Assembly: GCA_910585705.1 (NCBI GenBank)
Contig: CAJUER010000001.1
Coordinates: 54,480 to 118,479 of the forward strand
Length of the DNA: 64,000 nucleotides
Direction: 5' to 3'
DNA from: an uncultured Christensenella sp.
GTDB taxonomy: Bacteria > Bacillota > Clostridia > Christensenellales > Borkfalkiaceae
Shown here piece by piece: positions 8,741 to 17,667 of the stretch; the first letter of the stretch is position 1; the number at the start of each line of letters is the position of its first letter. The notes under the pieces are model-generated. The model was not told the DNA's origin. It searched no databases and was given only the letters and a program-made list of their open reading frames with translations. A program made the position numbers and the translations under genes.

Positions 8741-9547
8741 TTATTTTGTAATTTTCTTTTCTATGACGGTGACTATTCCGTACATTCCGCCTGCAAGCAC
8801 GCAGAGTATAAAAGTAGCCGTCATAACAAGGTCAAGACGGAAAACCTGCCCGCCGTAAACTATTAAGTATCCGAGCCCCGCTTTCGAAACGATGTATTCG
8901 CCCATGATCGAGCCTATCCAGCTAAGTCCGACCGCTACCTTCAACGTGTTTACGAGAGTGGGGAAGGAAGCGGGGATAATCAGCTTTCTCAGCGTTGTGG
9001 CACGGCTTGCGCCCATCGACTTCATTAAAAGCAGTTTGGTTTTATCTACGGCGATAAAGCCCGAAAGCATATTCATCGTGCAGACGATAATCGAAACAAG
9101 CACCGTCATGAAAATTATCGCGTCGTAGCCCGTGCCTATCCAGATTATGATAAGCGGACCGAGCGCAATTTTGGGCAGAGAGTTGAGCACGACGATGTAA
9201 GGCTCGGCAATCTTCCTCACGGTCTCGCTCGACCAAAGGATTATAGCCGCCGCATAACCTAAAATTATGGCTATGGCAAAGCCCACAAAAGTTTCCATAA
9301 GCGTTACGCCTATGTGGTAGAACAGCGTGCCGCCCTTGTACAAGTCGGCAATGGTTTTTGCTACGCGCGAGGGCGAGCTTATGATAAAGGGGTCTATAAC
9401 CTTGAACTGCGCCAAAAGCTCCCACACGCCGAGAAATATAACCAAAATCAGCGCCCTTGCAAGCACGACGATAATTTTTTTGTTTCTGTTCTTTTTCAGG
9501 TACGCGAGGTGCTCGCGCGAGTAGTTGTTGTTCTTCTTGTTTTTCAT
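8741..9547 (-). CDS. ABC transporter permease, SsuC/TauC/nitrate type
   Basis: 268-residue membrane protein with a cytosolic lysine-rich N-terminus, about six membrane spans and the BPD-type permease signature around SMGASRATTLRKLIIPAS (about residue 178), which contacts the ATPase. The N-terminal part has FKVIDPFIISSPSRV, characteristic of sulfonate/nitrate/taurine/pyrimidine-precursor importers. It is the third gene of a minus-strand operon (solute-binding, ATPase, permease). The substrate is not readable from sequence. Confidence 0.88.
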   Translation of the reverse strand: MKNKKNNNYSREHLAYLKKNRNKKIIVVLARALILVIFLGVWELLAQFKVIDPFIISSPSRVAKTIADLYKGGTLFYHIGVTLMETFVGFAIAIILGYAAAIILWSSETVRKIAEPYIVVLNSLPKIALGPLIIIWIGTGYDAIIFMTVLVSIIVCTMNMLSGFIAVDKTKLLLMKSMGASRATTLRKLIIPASFPTLVNTLKVAVGLSWIGSIMGEYIVSKAGLGYLIVYGGQVFRLDLVMTATFILCVLAGGMYGIVTVIEKKITK

Positions 9548-9571
9548 AAGTTTATTACCTTTAAGCGTTTG

Positions 9572-10297
9572 TTAAATTCCCAGCTCTTTTCTCAGGATTT
9601 CGAACGTTGCGGAAAACTCCGCGCATTCGCGCCGTTTTTTGGGGCTTCCTTCGCCGAAAGTTATCAAATGCTCCGCGACGACCGTTGCGGGTCTTGCCGA
9701 CAGCACGACGACTTTGTCTGAAAGCGCAATCGCTTCGGATATGTCGTGCGTGATTAAAAGCGCGGCTTTTTTCTCGCTCTTGATAATGCCCTGAACGTCG
9801 TCGCAGACTTCCAGCCTCGTCTGATAGTCGAGCGCGGAAAACGGTTCGTCCAAAAGCAGAATTTCGGGCTCGGCGGCAAGCGTCCTTATAAGCGCAACTC
9901 TCTGGCGCATACCGCCCGAAAGTTGCGAAGGCGTCTTTTTAAGGAAATCCTTCAAGCCGTACTTTTCGGCAAGCTCTACGGCGCGCGCACGTTTTTGCGC
10001 GGTGTTGCGTTTTTTGACTTCGAGCGGGAGAAAGATATTCTGTTCCACCGTCCGCCAAGGAAACAGCGCGTCGCGTTGCAGCATATATCCGAATTCGCCG
10101 TCGCCGCGAATTATCTGCCCTGCGGACGGGGACAAAAGCCCCGCCGCGAGCGACAGAATGGTGGTTTTTCCGCATCCGGAAGGACCGATTACCGAAACGA
10201 ATTGTCCGTCTTCCACGCGGAAATTCAGGTCCTTTACGGCAGTGGTTTCGCCCTGTTTTGTATGATAGGTATATGAGATATTATCGAATATAAGCAT
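9572..10297 (-). CDS. ABC transporter ATP-binding protein, SsuB/TauB type
   Basis: 241-residue ATPase with Walker A GPSGCGKTT (38-46), Q-loop LQRDALFPWRTV, signature LSGGMRQRVALIRTLA, Walker B LLLDEPFSALD and switch His in LLITHDISEA. These are typical of nitrate/sulfonate/taurine importers. The gene starts 2 bases after the solute-binding gene ends, so it is co-translated. It powers import through the permease at 8741. The C-terminal region is short, without a regulatory domain. Confidence 0.92.
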   Translation of the reverse strand: MLIFDNISYTYHTKQGETTAVKDLNFRVEDGQFVSVIGPSGCGKTTILSLAAGLLSPSAGQIIRGDGEFGYMLQRDALFPWRTVEQNIFLPLEVKKRNTAQKRARAVELAEKYGLKDFLKKTPSQLSGGMRQRVALIRTLAAEPEILLLDEPFSALDYQTRLEVCDDVQGIIKSEKKAALLITHDISEAIALSDKVVVLSARPATVVAEHLITFGEGSPKKRRECAEFSATFEILRKELGI

Positions 10298-10299
10298 AT

Positions 10300-11295
10300 T
10301 TATGCGTAAATTTCTTCGTACACTTTATGCGCCGTCTCCGTCAGAACCAAATCGCCGAAGGCAACGCGTTTTTCAAGTTCGCCCGCAAGCTCTATAACGT
10401 CCTGCAAGCGCGTGAAGGAGGCTTCCTTCATAGCCATATCGGTAACCCATGCGTCTATCGACTTGTAGCTGTCAAGCGAGGTTTTTACGCTTGCTTCGCT
10501 TGTGCCGTCAAAGTAAGGCGTAAGCAGTTTCGCAACATCCGCGCTGTCGTTTGCAAGCAGGTACTTCGTCGCTTTGGTCACCGCGCGTAAAAGCCCTTCG
10601 ATTTTGTCGCCGTGCTTGTTGATATAGCTGTCCTTCGCTATAAAGCAGGTGTAGGGGATTTCGCCCGACTCTTTTCCGACGGAAGCAACTATGTGACCTT
10701 TGCCTTCCGCTACATAGTTTGAAGCCGCAGGCTCGAACATAGTGCAGTAGTCGCCCGTGCCGCCCTCGAACGCCGCAGTCATCATATTGAAGTTAACATT
10801 GGTAACGAAGTTGGCGTTTACTTTCTGGGTTTTGCAAACGTATTCGAAAGTCATAAAGGGCACGCCGCCGGGTCTTCCCGCAAGCACGTTCTTGCCTTCC
10901 AGGTCGCTCCATTTAAAGTCGGGTTGGGCGGTCCTTCCCACGAGGAAGCTGCCGTCGCGCTTTGTTAGCTGACCGAATACTTTGGGCGTGTCGGTCGTTC
11001 CGCCGACTGCAACGTAGATTGCCGCTTCGGGACCGCAGAAGCCTATATCCGCCGCGCCGGAAAGCACCGCCGCCATAGTATTGTCCGCGCCGCCGCCGTT
11101 CGTCAGTTCGATTTCTATGTTTTCCTCATCGAAGTATCCGAGAGCGTCCGCAAGATACAAGGGGGCGTAAAACACCGAGTGAGTGACTTCATTAATCTTG
11201 ATAAGCTTATCGTTCTTTTTACAGCCCGTGAAGGCAAAGGTAAGCACCGCCGCCATACACGCCGTAAGTAACAAACAGAGAATTTTCTTTTTCAA
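10300..11295 (-). CDS. ABC transporter substrate-binding lipoprotein, NMT1/SsuA-like
   Basis: 331-residue lipoprotein: positively charged MKKK, hydrophobic stretch and lipobox FTGC with Cys25 as anchor. The mature start HSVFYAPLYLADALGYFDEE followed by a GGGADNTMAAVLSGAADIGF segment is the classic NMT1/THI5-like or SsuA-like fold that binds small organic anions or pyrimidine precursors. The only in-frame start near the signal peptide is TTG; a GGAG element lies about 15 bases ahead, rather far. First gene of the importer operon; its 5' region is shared with the divergent valS promoter. Ligand candidates (sulfonate, nitrate, riboflavin or thiamin precursor) cannot be separated here. Confidence 0.85.
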   Translation of the reverse strand: MKKKILCLLLTACMAAVLTFAFTGCKKNDKLIKINEVTHSVFYAPLYLADALGYFDEENIEIELTNGGGADNTMAAVLSGAADIGFCGPEAAIYVAVGGTTDTPKVFGQLTKRDGSFLVGRTAQPDFKWSDLEGKNVLAGRPGGVPFMTFEYVCKTQKVNANFVTNVNFNMMTAAFEGGTGDYCTMFEPAASNYVAEGKGHIVASVGKESGEIPYTCFIAKDSYINKHGDKIEGLLRAVTKATKYLLANDSADVAKLLTPYFDGTSEASVKTSLDSYKSIDAWVTDMAMKEASFTRLQDVIELAGELEKRVAFGDLVLTETAHKVYEEIYA

Positions 11296-11356
11296 TGTAA
11301 GTATTTTAAACTCCTTAAAAATTTAATAATACATTTTATGCTTTCGGTCATAGCGT

Positions 11357-11386
11357 TTGACAACGTCAAGGCGGTTGCGGTATAAT
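11357..11386 (+). promoter_or_regulatory. Sigma-A promoter of valS
   Basis: TTGACA (11357-11362), 18-bp spacer, TATAAT (11381-11386). The start codon at 11414 is 27 bases after the -10 box, with GAGG in the leader. No T-box-sized leader. Confidence 0.85.
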
Positions 11387-11413
11387 AATTAAGTATTTTG
11401 TAACGAGGTTATT

Positions 11414-14029
11414 ATGGATAAGGTATATAATCCTAAGTCTTTCGAGGACAGACTTTATAAAGAATGGGAGGAAGGCGGCTGCTTCAAAGCCGTGCGCGAC
11501 GACGACAAAGTCCCGTTCACTATAGTTATGCCTCCCCCCAACATAACGGGACAGCTCCATATGGGACACGCTATGGACGAAACCTTGCAGGACTCTATTA
11601 TACGCTTCAAGCGTATGCAGGGTTACTGCGCGCTGTGGCTTCCCGGCACCGACCACGCTTCCATTGCTACGGAAGTGAAAATAGTCGAGCAGATGAAAAA
11701 GGAGGGGCTTTCCAAAGAGTCGCTCGGGCGCGACGGCTTTTTAAAGCGCGCTTGGGACTGGAAAGCGAAGTATGCGGGACGCATTGTAGAACAGCTTAAA
11801 AAGTTGGGCTCGTCCTGCGACTGGTCGCGCCTCACTTTCACTATGGACGAAAAATGCTCCAAAGCCGTGAGGGAGGTGTTTTTCAACCTCTACAACAAAA
11901 AACTTATTTACAGGGGAAGCCGTATAATAAACTGGTGTCCCTGCTGTAAAACCACTCTTTCGGACGTGGAGGTGGACTATTCCGAAGAGGAAGGTCACTT
12001 CTGGCACATAAAATATTTTACTGAGGACGGTTCCGCCGCTTTGGAAGTTGCGACAACCCGTCCCGAAACAATGTTCGGCGACACGGCCGTTGCCGTCAAC
12101 CCCGAAGATAAACGCTATAAACATTTAATCGGCAAAAACGTAATTCTTCCCGTATCGAACAAGCCCATACCCGTAGTCGGCGACGCGCACGCGGATATGG
12201 AGTTCGGCACCGGCGTGGTAAAAATCACCCCCGCGCACGACCCCAACGATTTCGAGGTAGGCTTGCGGCATAATCTGCCCGTAGTCCGCGTTATGAACGA
12301 CGACGGAACTATGAACGAACTTGCGGGCAAGTACAACGGTATGGACAGGTATGAATGCCGCAAAAAGTTAGTGGAAGAGCTGAAAGCACTCGGCAATCTT
12401 GCCTCGGTTGAGCCGCACGTCCATAACGTCGGACACTGCTACCGCTGCGGCGCCACTGTTGAACCAATCGTTTCGAAACAGTGGTTTGTCAAAATGGAAA
12501 GCCTTGCGCGCCCTGCGATTCACGCCGTACTTGACAAGAAAATTTCTTTCATACCCGAAAGATTTGCAAAAACCTACTACAACTGGATGGAAAACGTCAA
12601 GGACTGGTGTATTTCGCGCCAGCTTTGGTGGGGACACAGAATCCCCGTATGGTACTGCAACGACTGCGGCAAGGAAATTTGCGCGAAGGACGACGTTAAG
12701 GAATGTCCGCACTGCAAAAGCCGCAACCTCGTTCAGGACGAGGACGTGCTCGATACTTGGTTCTCGTCCGCGCTCTGGCCGTTCTCTACGCTCGGCTACC
12801 CCGACGACACTTCCGATTTGGAGTACTTCTATCCTACGGACGTGCTTGTTACGGGCTACGACATAATTTTCTTCTGGGTGTCGAGAATGATTTTCTCGGG
12901 ACTCGAGCATATGCGCAAAGTGCCCTTCCGCGACGTTTTGATGCACGGACTTGTGCGTGACGAGAAGGGCAGGAAGATGTCTAAGTCGCTCGGCAACGGC
13001 GTTGACCCTCTCGAGGTTATTGATAAATACGGCGCCGACTCTCTGCGCTTCTCGCTGTTGCAGGGGGTTTCGCCCGGTAACGATACGCGATACTCGGATA
13101 CGAAGGTGGAAAGCTGCCGTAACTTTATGAACAAGATATGGAACGCAAGCCGTTTCGTAATAATGAACAGCGAAGGCAGAAAAATAAAACCGCTTTCGGA
13201 AATCAAGCTTCTGCCTGCGGATAAGTGGATTATCGCAAAATTACAGTCGGCGATACGCGACGTTACTCTTGCAATGAACAAGTACGAGCTGGGCATAGCC
13301 TGCCAGATAATGTACGACTTTATGTGGTCGGACTTCTGCGACTGGTATATCGAACTTGTAAAGCCCGTGCTTTATTCGGACGACACAACAAAGCGCGACG
13401 GCGCAATTTCCGTTCTCGTGTTCGTTCTTGAAAACGCGCTCAAGCTTCTGCATCCGTTCATTCCGTTCGTAACCGACGAAATTTACCGCAGTCTGCCCAA
13501 TGCTTCGGGCACAATTATGAATAAGGAATTCCCCCGCTATAACGCGAAACTTTCCTATAAAAAGGACGCGCAGGCGTTCGAGGGGATAATAGATATAATA
13601 AGGTCAGTCCGCGCGGTTAAAACCGAGCTTGACTGTCCCCCTTCAAAAAAAGTCAATCTTTATATCAGTACGGAAAGCAAGCGGCTTGTTTCCGCCAACG
13701 AGGACAGCATATTAAAGTTAGCCGGCGCGAACGACGTAAAGTTTGTTTCTTCGGCTTCGGAAGCGGGCGAAAACGCCGTAACGAAAGTGCTTGCCATAGG
13801 CACGCTTTATATACCTATGGGCGAGCTTGTGGATTTGGAAAAGGAAAAGGCAAGGCTTTCCGCCGAACTTGAAAAGGTAACGGCGGAGATAGCGCGCGCG
13901 GACGGCAAGCTCAATAATTCGGGCTTTATTTCAAAAGCTCCGAAAAAGCTTGTCGACGACGAGAGGGCTAAACTCGACAAATATATAGCGATGCGCGAAA
14001 AGATTTTAACCCAGCTTAAATCGCTGTAA
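11414..14029 (+). CDS. valS: Valyl-tRNA synthetase
   Basis: 871-residue class I synthetase charging tRNA-Val. It has the HIGH-type motif PPPNITGQLHMGHAMD (HMGH at 49-52), an editing domain with TTRPETMFGDTAVAVNP and DPNDFEVG, CxxC pairs (CNDCGK, CPHCKS) in an inserted zinc-binding segment, KMSKS at 521-525, the anticodon-binding domain, and a C-terminal coiled coil rich in Lys/Glu that ends the protein. Length is normal. A strong TTGACA/TATAAT promoter lies in the intergenic region shared with the divergent importer operon. The next gene follows after 9 bases. Confidence 0.98.
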   Translation: MDKVYNPKSFEDRLYKEWEEGGCFKAVRDDDKVPFTIVMPPPNITGQLHMGHAMDETLQDSIIRFKRMQGYCALWLPGTDHASIATEVKIVEQMKKEGLSKESLGRDGFLKRAWDWKAKYAGRIVEQLKKLGSSCDWSRLTFTMDEKCSKAVREVFFNLYNKKLIYRGSRIINWCPCCKTTLSDVEVDYSEEEGHFWHIKYFTEDGSAALEVATTRPETMFGDTAVAVNPEDKRYKHLIGKNVILPVSNKPIPVVGDAHADMEFGTGVVKITPAHDPNDFEVGLRHNLPVVRVMNDDGTMNELAGKYNGMDRYECRKKLVEELKALGNLASVEPHVHNVGHCYRCGATVEPIVSKQWFVKMESLARPAIHAVLDKKISFIPERFAKTYYNWMENVKDWCISRQLWWGHRIPVWYCNDCGKEICAKDDVKECPHCKSRNLVQDEDVLDTWFSSALWPFSTLGYPDDTSDLEYFYPTDVLVTGYDIIFFWVSRMIFSGLEHMRKVPFRDVLMHGLVRDEKGRKMSKSLGNGVDPLEVIDKYGADSLRFSLLQGVSPGNDTRYSDTKVESCRNFMNKIWNASRFVIMNSEGRKIKPLSEIKLLPADKWIIAKLQSAIRDVTLAMNKYELGIACQIMYDFMWSDFCDWYIELVKPVLYSDDTTKRDGAISVLVFVLENALKLLHPFIPFVTDEIYRSLPNASGTIMNKEFPRYNAKLSYKKDAQAFEGIIDIIRSVRAVKTELDCPPSKKVNLYISTESKRLVSANEDSILKLAGANDVKFVSSASEAGENAVTKVLAIGTLYIPMGELVDLEKEKARLSAELEKVTAEIARADGKLNNSGFISKAPKKLVDDERAKLDKYIAMREKILTQLKSL

Positions 14030-14038
14030 AGGTGAATC

Positions 14039-15226
14039 ATGGCAAACCACAGAAGAAATGTACGCAAGGCGGCTAAAAAATATCCCACACTGTTTCTCGT
14101 TCTGGGCATATTGGTTGCGATAGCCGTAATCGTGCTGTTAGTGCTTTACTTTATGAAAATAGGTCCGTTTAAGCCAAAGCCCGAAAGTGAAGCGCCCGGC
14201 GACGGTATAGTGACCGAAGTTGCGGACGCGGATTTGTCAATACACTTTTTAGAGCTTGGCAATAAATACACGGGCGACTGCACGCTTATAAAGTGCGGAG
14301 ATACAGAAGTTCTGATTGACGCGGGTTCGAGAAAGAACAGCGCGGCGACAATCAAAAGCTACGTTGACGAGTACTGTACGGACGGCATTTTGGAATACGT
14401 TATAGCAACCCACGCCCATCAGGACCATATTGCGGGCTTTGTCGGCAATACGGACGGCGACGGCAGGACGGGCATACTCTATCAGTACAAGGTCGGAACG
14501 CTAATTCAGTTTTCGGGAACCGATACAACGTCGCAGATTTACGGCAACTATTTCAACGCGGTTAATTATGCAAAAAGTCAGGGAACGGAGGTCTACACCG
14601 CAAAACAGTGTTGGTACGAAACGGACGGCGCACGCAAAACCTATTATCTCGATAAGGACGAGAAGGTTTCTTTAAATATTCTGTATCAGAAGTTTTACGA
14701 CGAACCCACACGCGGGGACGACGAAAACAATTACTCGGTTTGTACGCTTTTGTCGCAGGTTACAGAAAATAAAACGCTTAACTATCTGTTCACGGGCGAT
14801 TTGGAGGAAGAGGGCGAAAGCAGTCTTGTAGACAGTAACGCTTTGCCCGAAGTCGAGCTTTTCAAAGGCGGACATCACGGCAGTTATACGGCTTCCTCGC
14901 AAAAGCTTTTAAGCGTTATCAAGCCTAAGAACGTTGCCGTCTGCTGTTGTTGCGGCACTGAAGAATACGACGCCAAACCCGAAAACACGTTTCCGGCGCA
15001 AAGTTTTATCGACCGCGTTTCCGCATATACGTCGAACATTTACTGCACTACGCTTATCACGGATTACAAACAGGGCAAGTATGAATCTATGAACGGAAAT
15101 ATAGTTTTCTATTATATAAAGAGCGGCGAAGGCGACGGAGAGTTAAAACTTTACTGCTCGAACAATTCCGTAATTTTAAAGGATACCGAGTGGTTTAAAC
15201 AAAACCGCGTCTGGCGCGGAAGATAA
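14039..15226 (+). CDS. Membrane-anchored MBL-fold hydrolase, ComEC C-terminal-like
   Basis: 395 residues: basic N-terminus, one membrane span (about residues 20-42), then an extracytoplasmic metallo-beta-lactamase domain. The metal motif THAHQDHIAGF (HxHxDH) lies near residue 122, and TGDLEEEGE, FKGGHHGSYTASS and a CCCCGTEEYDAKPE segment follow. These are typical of ComEC/Rec2-related MBL proteins. It starts 9 bases after valS with an AAAGGTG site. Such stand-alone proteins lack the ComEC channel; a nuclease or phosphodiesterase role outside the membrane is inferred, not shown. Confidence 0.8.
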   Translation: MANHRRNVRKAAKKYPTLFLVLGILVAIAVIVLLVLYFMKIGPFKPKPESEAPGDGIVTEVADADLSIHFLELGNKYTGDCTLIKCGDTEVLIDAGSRKNSAATIKSYVDEYCTDGILEYVIATHAHQDHIAGFVGNTDGDGRTGILYQYKVGTLIQFSGTDTTSQIYGNYFNAVNYAKSQGTEVYTAKQCWYETDGARKTYYLDKDEKVSLNILYQKFYDEPTRGDDENNYSVCTLLSQVTENKTLNYLFTGDLEEEGESSLVDSNALPEVELFKGGHHGSYTASSQKLLSVIKPKNVAVCCCCGTEEYDAKPENTFPAQSFIDRVSAYTSNIYCTTLITDYKQGKYESMNGNIVFYYIKSGEGDGELKLYCSNNSVILKDTEWFKQNRVWRGR

Positions 15227-15252
15227 ATTCTAATGTAAGAGGTGTTAAAACA

Positions 15253-16038
15253 ATGGAAGAACAGCCTTTGAATGAAAAAAATAGCGGACAGCCGCAGAAG
15301 GTTAAAACGGTTGCACGGAATAAGGACGTTATCTGCGACAACCTTTTGACTCAGGCGATTTACAGAATAGTGTTCTGCGTAATTTCCGCGCTCGGATGTT
15401 TGCTTTCGTTTGGGTTTTTCGATAGAACTTACGGGTCGGAAGAATTTACTTTTTCAAACGATTTCTGGCAGTATTATACGAACCTTTCAAACTATTATTG
15501 TCTGGGCATAGGCATAGCGGTATGCGCGGATACGTTAAGGAAGCTGCGCAAGGGCGAAACGCACGGCAGCAATACCGTTGCGCCCACGCTTAAGCTGTGC
15601 GGCGTGGTCATGATTATGGTGACTTTCCTCGTTTATTCTATTTTGCTCGGCGAGCCGAATAAACTGGAATTTTGGAACAGTCTCGGAAATCTCTGCTACC
15701 ATGTAATCGTGCCGATATTGTTCATAGTCGATTTCTTCATATTCGACAAGCACAGACAAATCAAAATTCTCGACCCTTTAAAGTGCACTTTTATGCCTCT
15801 CGGATACGTTGTTTACATACTTGTTTACGGGGCAATATGCAGGGCGGCGGATTTGAATTTCGAATATCCTTATTTCTTTTTGAACGTGGACGAGCTCGGC
15901 TACAGCGGAGTTGTGGGCTGGGTTTTCGCCCTCCTTGCAGTGTTTATCGCGATAGGGTATCTTATGTTTGTTTACGATAAACTCGTAAAAGAGGACGGTA
16001 AGTGGAAACTGGATTTTAAGAACCTAAAAGTCTGGTAG
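15253..16038 (+). CDS. Polytopic membrane protein, Pr6Pr/FAR-17a-like
   Basis: 261 residues with a polar N-terminus of about 40 residues followed by about six hydrophobic spans. Segments such as VFCVISALGCLLSFGFFDRT and YYTNLSNYYCLGIG recall the Pr6Pr (FAR-17a/AIG1-like) membrane family of Firmicutes. An AGAGGTG element precedes the ATG. It lies between the MBL protein and the hydrogenase on the same strand. Function unknown; the family call is tentative. Confidence 0.55.
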   Translation: MEEQPLNEKNSGQPQKVKTVARNKDVICDNLLTQAIYRIVFCVISALGCLLSFGFFDRTYGSEEFTFSNDFWQYYTNLSNYYCLGIGIAVCADTLRKLRKGETHGSNTVAPTLKLCGVVMIMVTFLVYSILLGEPNKLEFWNSLGNLCYHVIVPILFIVDFFIFDKHRQIKILDPLKCTFMPLGYVVYILVYGAICRAADLNFEYPYFFLNVDELGYSGVVGWVFALLAVFIAIGYLMFVYDKLVKEDGKWKLDFKNLKVW

Positions 16039-16089
16039 TATAAAGTTTTATATAAATTTTTCGGACAGAATTAACCGAATGGAGAAAAT

Positions 16090-17604
16090 ATGAAAAGTCA
16101 GAGTGTAGTAACCGATTTACGCAGGAAAGTTTTTACGGAAGTTGCGCGCGTTGCGTATGATTCCGAAAACGTATCTAACGATATAGAGGAAATTCCCTTT
16201 TTAATCACGCCCGACGAAGTGCCCAAGTACCGTGAAAATATTTACCGCGAAAGGCAGATAGCTTCTGAAAGGGTGCGCCTTGCAATGGGGCTTTCGCTCC
16301 GTCCTGCAAACAAACCCGTGCATATTACGGCAGGCGTTGACAAAAGCACGATTGCGGAAAAATATTACGAACCGCCTTTAATGCAGGTTATACCTTCCGC
16401 ATGCGACAAGTGCCCCGATAACGAATATTACGTTTCCGACCAGTGTCGCAACTGCGTGGCGCATTCGTGTATTAAAAACTGTCCTAAGGGCGCAGTTTCC
16501 ATCGTCGACGGCAAATCTTATATCGATCAGTCGAAATGTATAAAATGCGGCAAGTGCAAGGCGGCTTGCCCTTACGACGCAATTGCGCATCATGTTCGCC
16601 CCTGCGCTTCCGCGTGCGGAGTAAAAGCCATTTCAACCGACGAATACGGCAGGGCGCACATCGATACGGATAAGTGCGTGGCGTGCGGTCAGTGCATGTC
16701 TGCATGCCCGTTCGGCGCCATTGCAGACAAATCGCAGATTTTTCAACTTATTCAAGCTATCAAAAAGGGGGACGAGGTGGTGGCGGCGGTCGCTCCCGCA
16801 ATCATAGGGCAGTTCGGTCCTAAGGTTACGCCGGGTAAGCTTAAATCGGCATTGCTCGCGCTCGGCTTTAAAGACGTGTACGAGGTAGCGGTTGGCGCGG
16901 ACGTCGGCTGCATCGCCGAAGCACACCACTATGTGAATGAAGTGACTACGGGTAAACTCCCTTTTCTTTTCACAAGTTGCTGTCCTGCGTGGGCGGTGCT
17001 TGTTAAAAAATACTTCCCCGATTTGGCAGGCAAGGTTTCCGAAGAACTTACTCCTATGGTGGCGACGGCGCGTTCTATTAAAGTCAACCGTCCCGACGCA
17101 AGGGTGGTGTTCATCGGTCCGTGCGCGGCAAAAAAACTCGAAGCTTCGCGCACGTCGGTGAGAAGTTATGTGGACTTTGTAATCACGTTTGAAGAGCTTG
17201 CAGGTATGTTCGACGCTAAGAACTTAAAGCTCGAAGAGCTGGAAGATCTGCCTGTCAGCTTCAAAGCTACAGGTGCCGGCAGGGGCTACGCCTGCGCGGG
17301 CGGAGTTGCCAGCGCGATAGAAAAGTGCATTAACGAATACTATCCCGAAGCACAGGTTAAAATTCAGCACGCGGAAGGGCTTTCCGACTGCAAAAAGGTT
17401 TTAACGCTTGCTAAGGCGGGCAAGCTCAACGGATACATGATAGAAGGTATGGGCTGTCCCGGAGGTTGCGTCGCGGGCGTCGGCACGATTATTCCGCCCG
17501 AGCGCGCGAAAGCTGCGGTCGAGCAGATTGTAAAGCAAAGCACGGAAATTATTCCTCCGCGCGAAATGGAAGACCTTGCCGAAAAACTTTCCAAAATGAA
17601 CTGA
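16090..17604 (+). CDS. Monomeric [FeFe] hydrogenase, group B-like
   Basis: 504 residues. N-terminal Fe-S region: a cysteine-rich CPDNEYYVSDQCRNC segment and two ferredoxin motifs, CIKCGKCKAACP and CVACGQCMSACP. H-cluster domain: L1 TSCCPAW (Cys297 and the proton-relay Cys298), L2 IGPCAAKKLE (Cys345), L3 GMGCPGGCVAGVG (Cys456, Cys460). L2 has Gly343 where classical HydA1/CpI enzymes have Met, a pattern I associate with group B enzymes. It catalyses reversible proton reduction with ferredoxin. A GGAG site precedes the ATG. No HydE/F/G maturase genes are in the window. The next gene is a flavin disulfide reductase. Confidence 0.9.
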   Translation: MKSQSVVTDLRRKVFTEVARVAYDSENVSNDIEEIPFLITPDEVPKYRENIYRERQIASERVRLAMGLSLRPANKPVHITAGVDKSTIAEKYYEPPLMQVIPSACDKCPDNEYYVSDQCRNCVAHSCIKNCPKGAVSIVDGKSYIDQSKCIKCGKCKAACPYDAIAHHVRPCASACGVKAISTDEYGRAHIDTDKCVACGQCMSACPFGAIADKSQIFQLIQAIKKGDEVVAAVAPAIIGQFGPKVTPGKLKSALLALGFKDVYEVAVGADVGCIAEAHHYVNEVTTGKLPFLFTSCCPAWAVLVKKYFPDLAGKVSEELTPMVATARSIKVNRPDARVVFIGPCAAKKLEASRTSVRSYVDFVITFEELAGMFDAKNLKLEELEDLPVSFKATGAGRGYACAGGVASAIEKCINEYYPEAQVKIQHAEGLSDCKKVLTLAKAGKLNGYMIEGMGCPGGCVAGVGTIIPPERAKAAVEQIVKQSTEIIPPREMEDLAEKLSKMN

Positions 17605-17616
17605 CGGATTTTTTGA

Positions 17617-17637
17617 AAGCCCCGCGCGTCGGGGCTT
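17617..17637 (+). other. Hairpin without U-tract between hydrogenase and reductase genes
   Basis: AAGCCCCG pairs with CGGGGCTT around a 5-base loop. It is followed by AAAATTTAT, not a T-run, on either strand, so termination would be weak. It may stabilise the hydrogenase mRNA 3' end or lower reductase expression. Confidence 0.45.
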
Positions 17638-17667
17638 AAAATTTATAAAAAAGGCGATAACTCAACT

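Noticed and set aside
11296..11413. Riboswitch upstream of the SsuABC-type operon
   Set aside because: The region is only 118 bases and is filled by the valS promoter; no conserved aptamer pattern seen.
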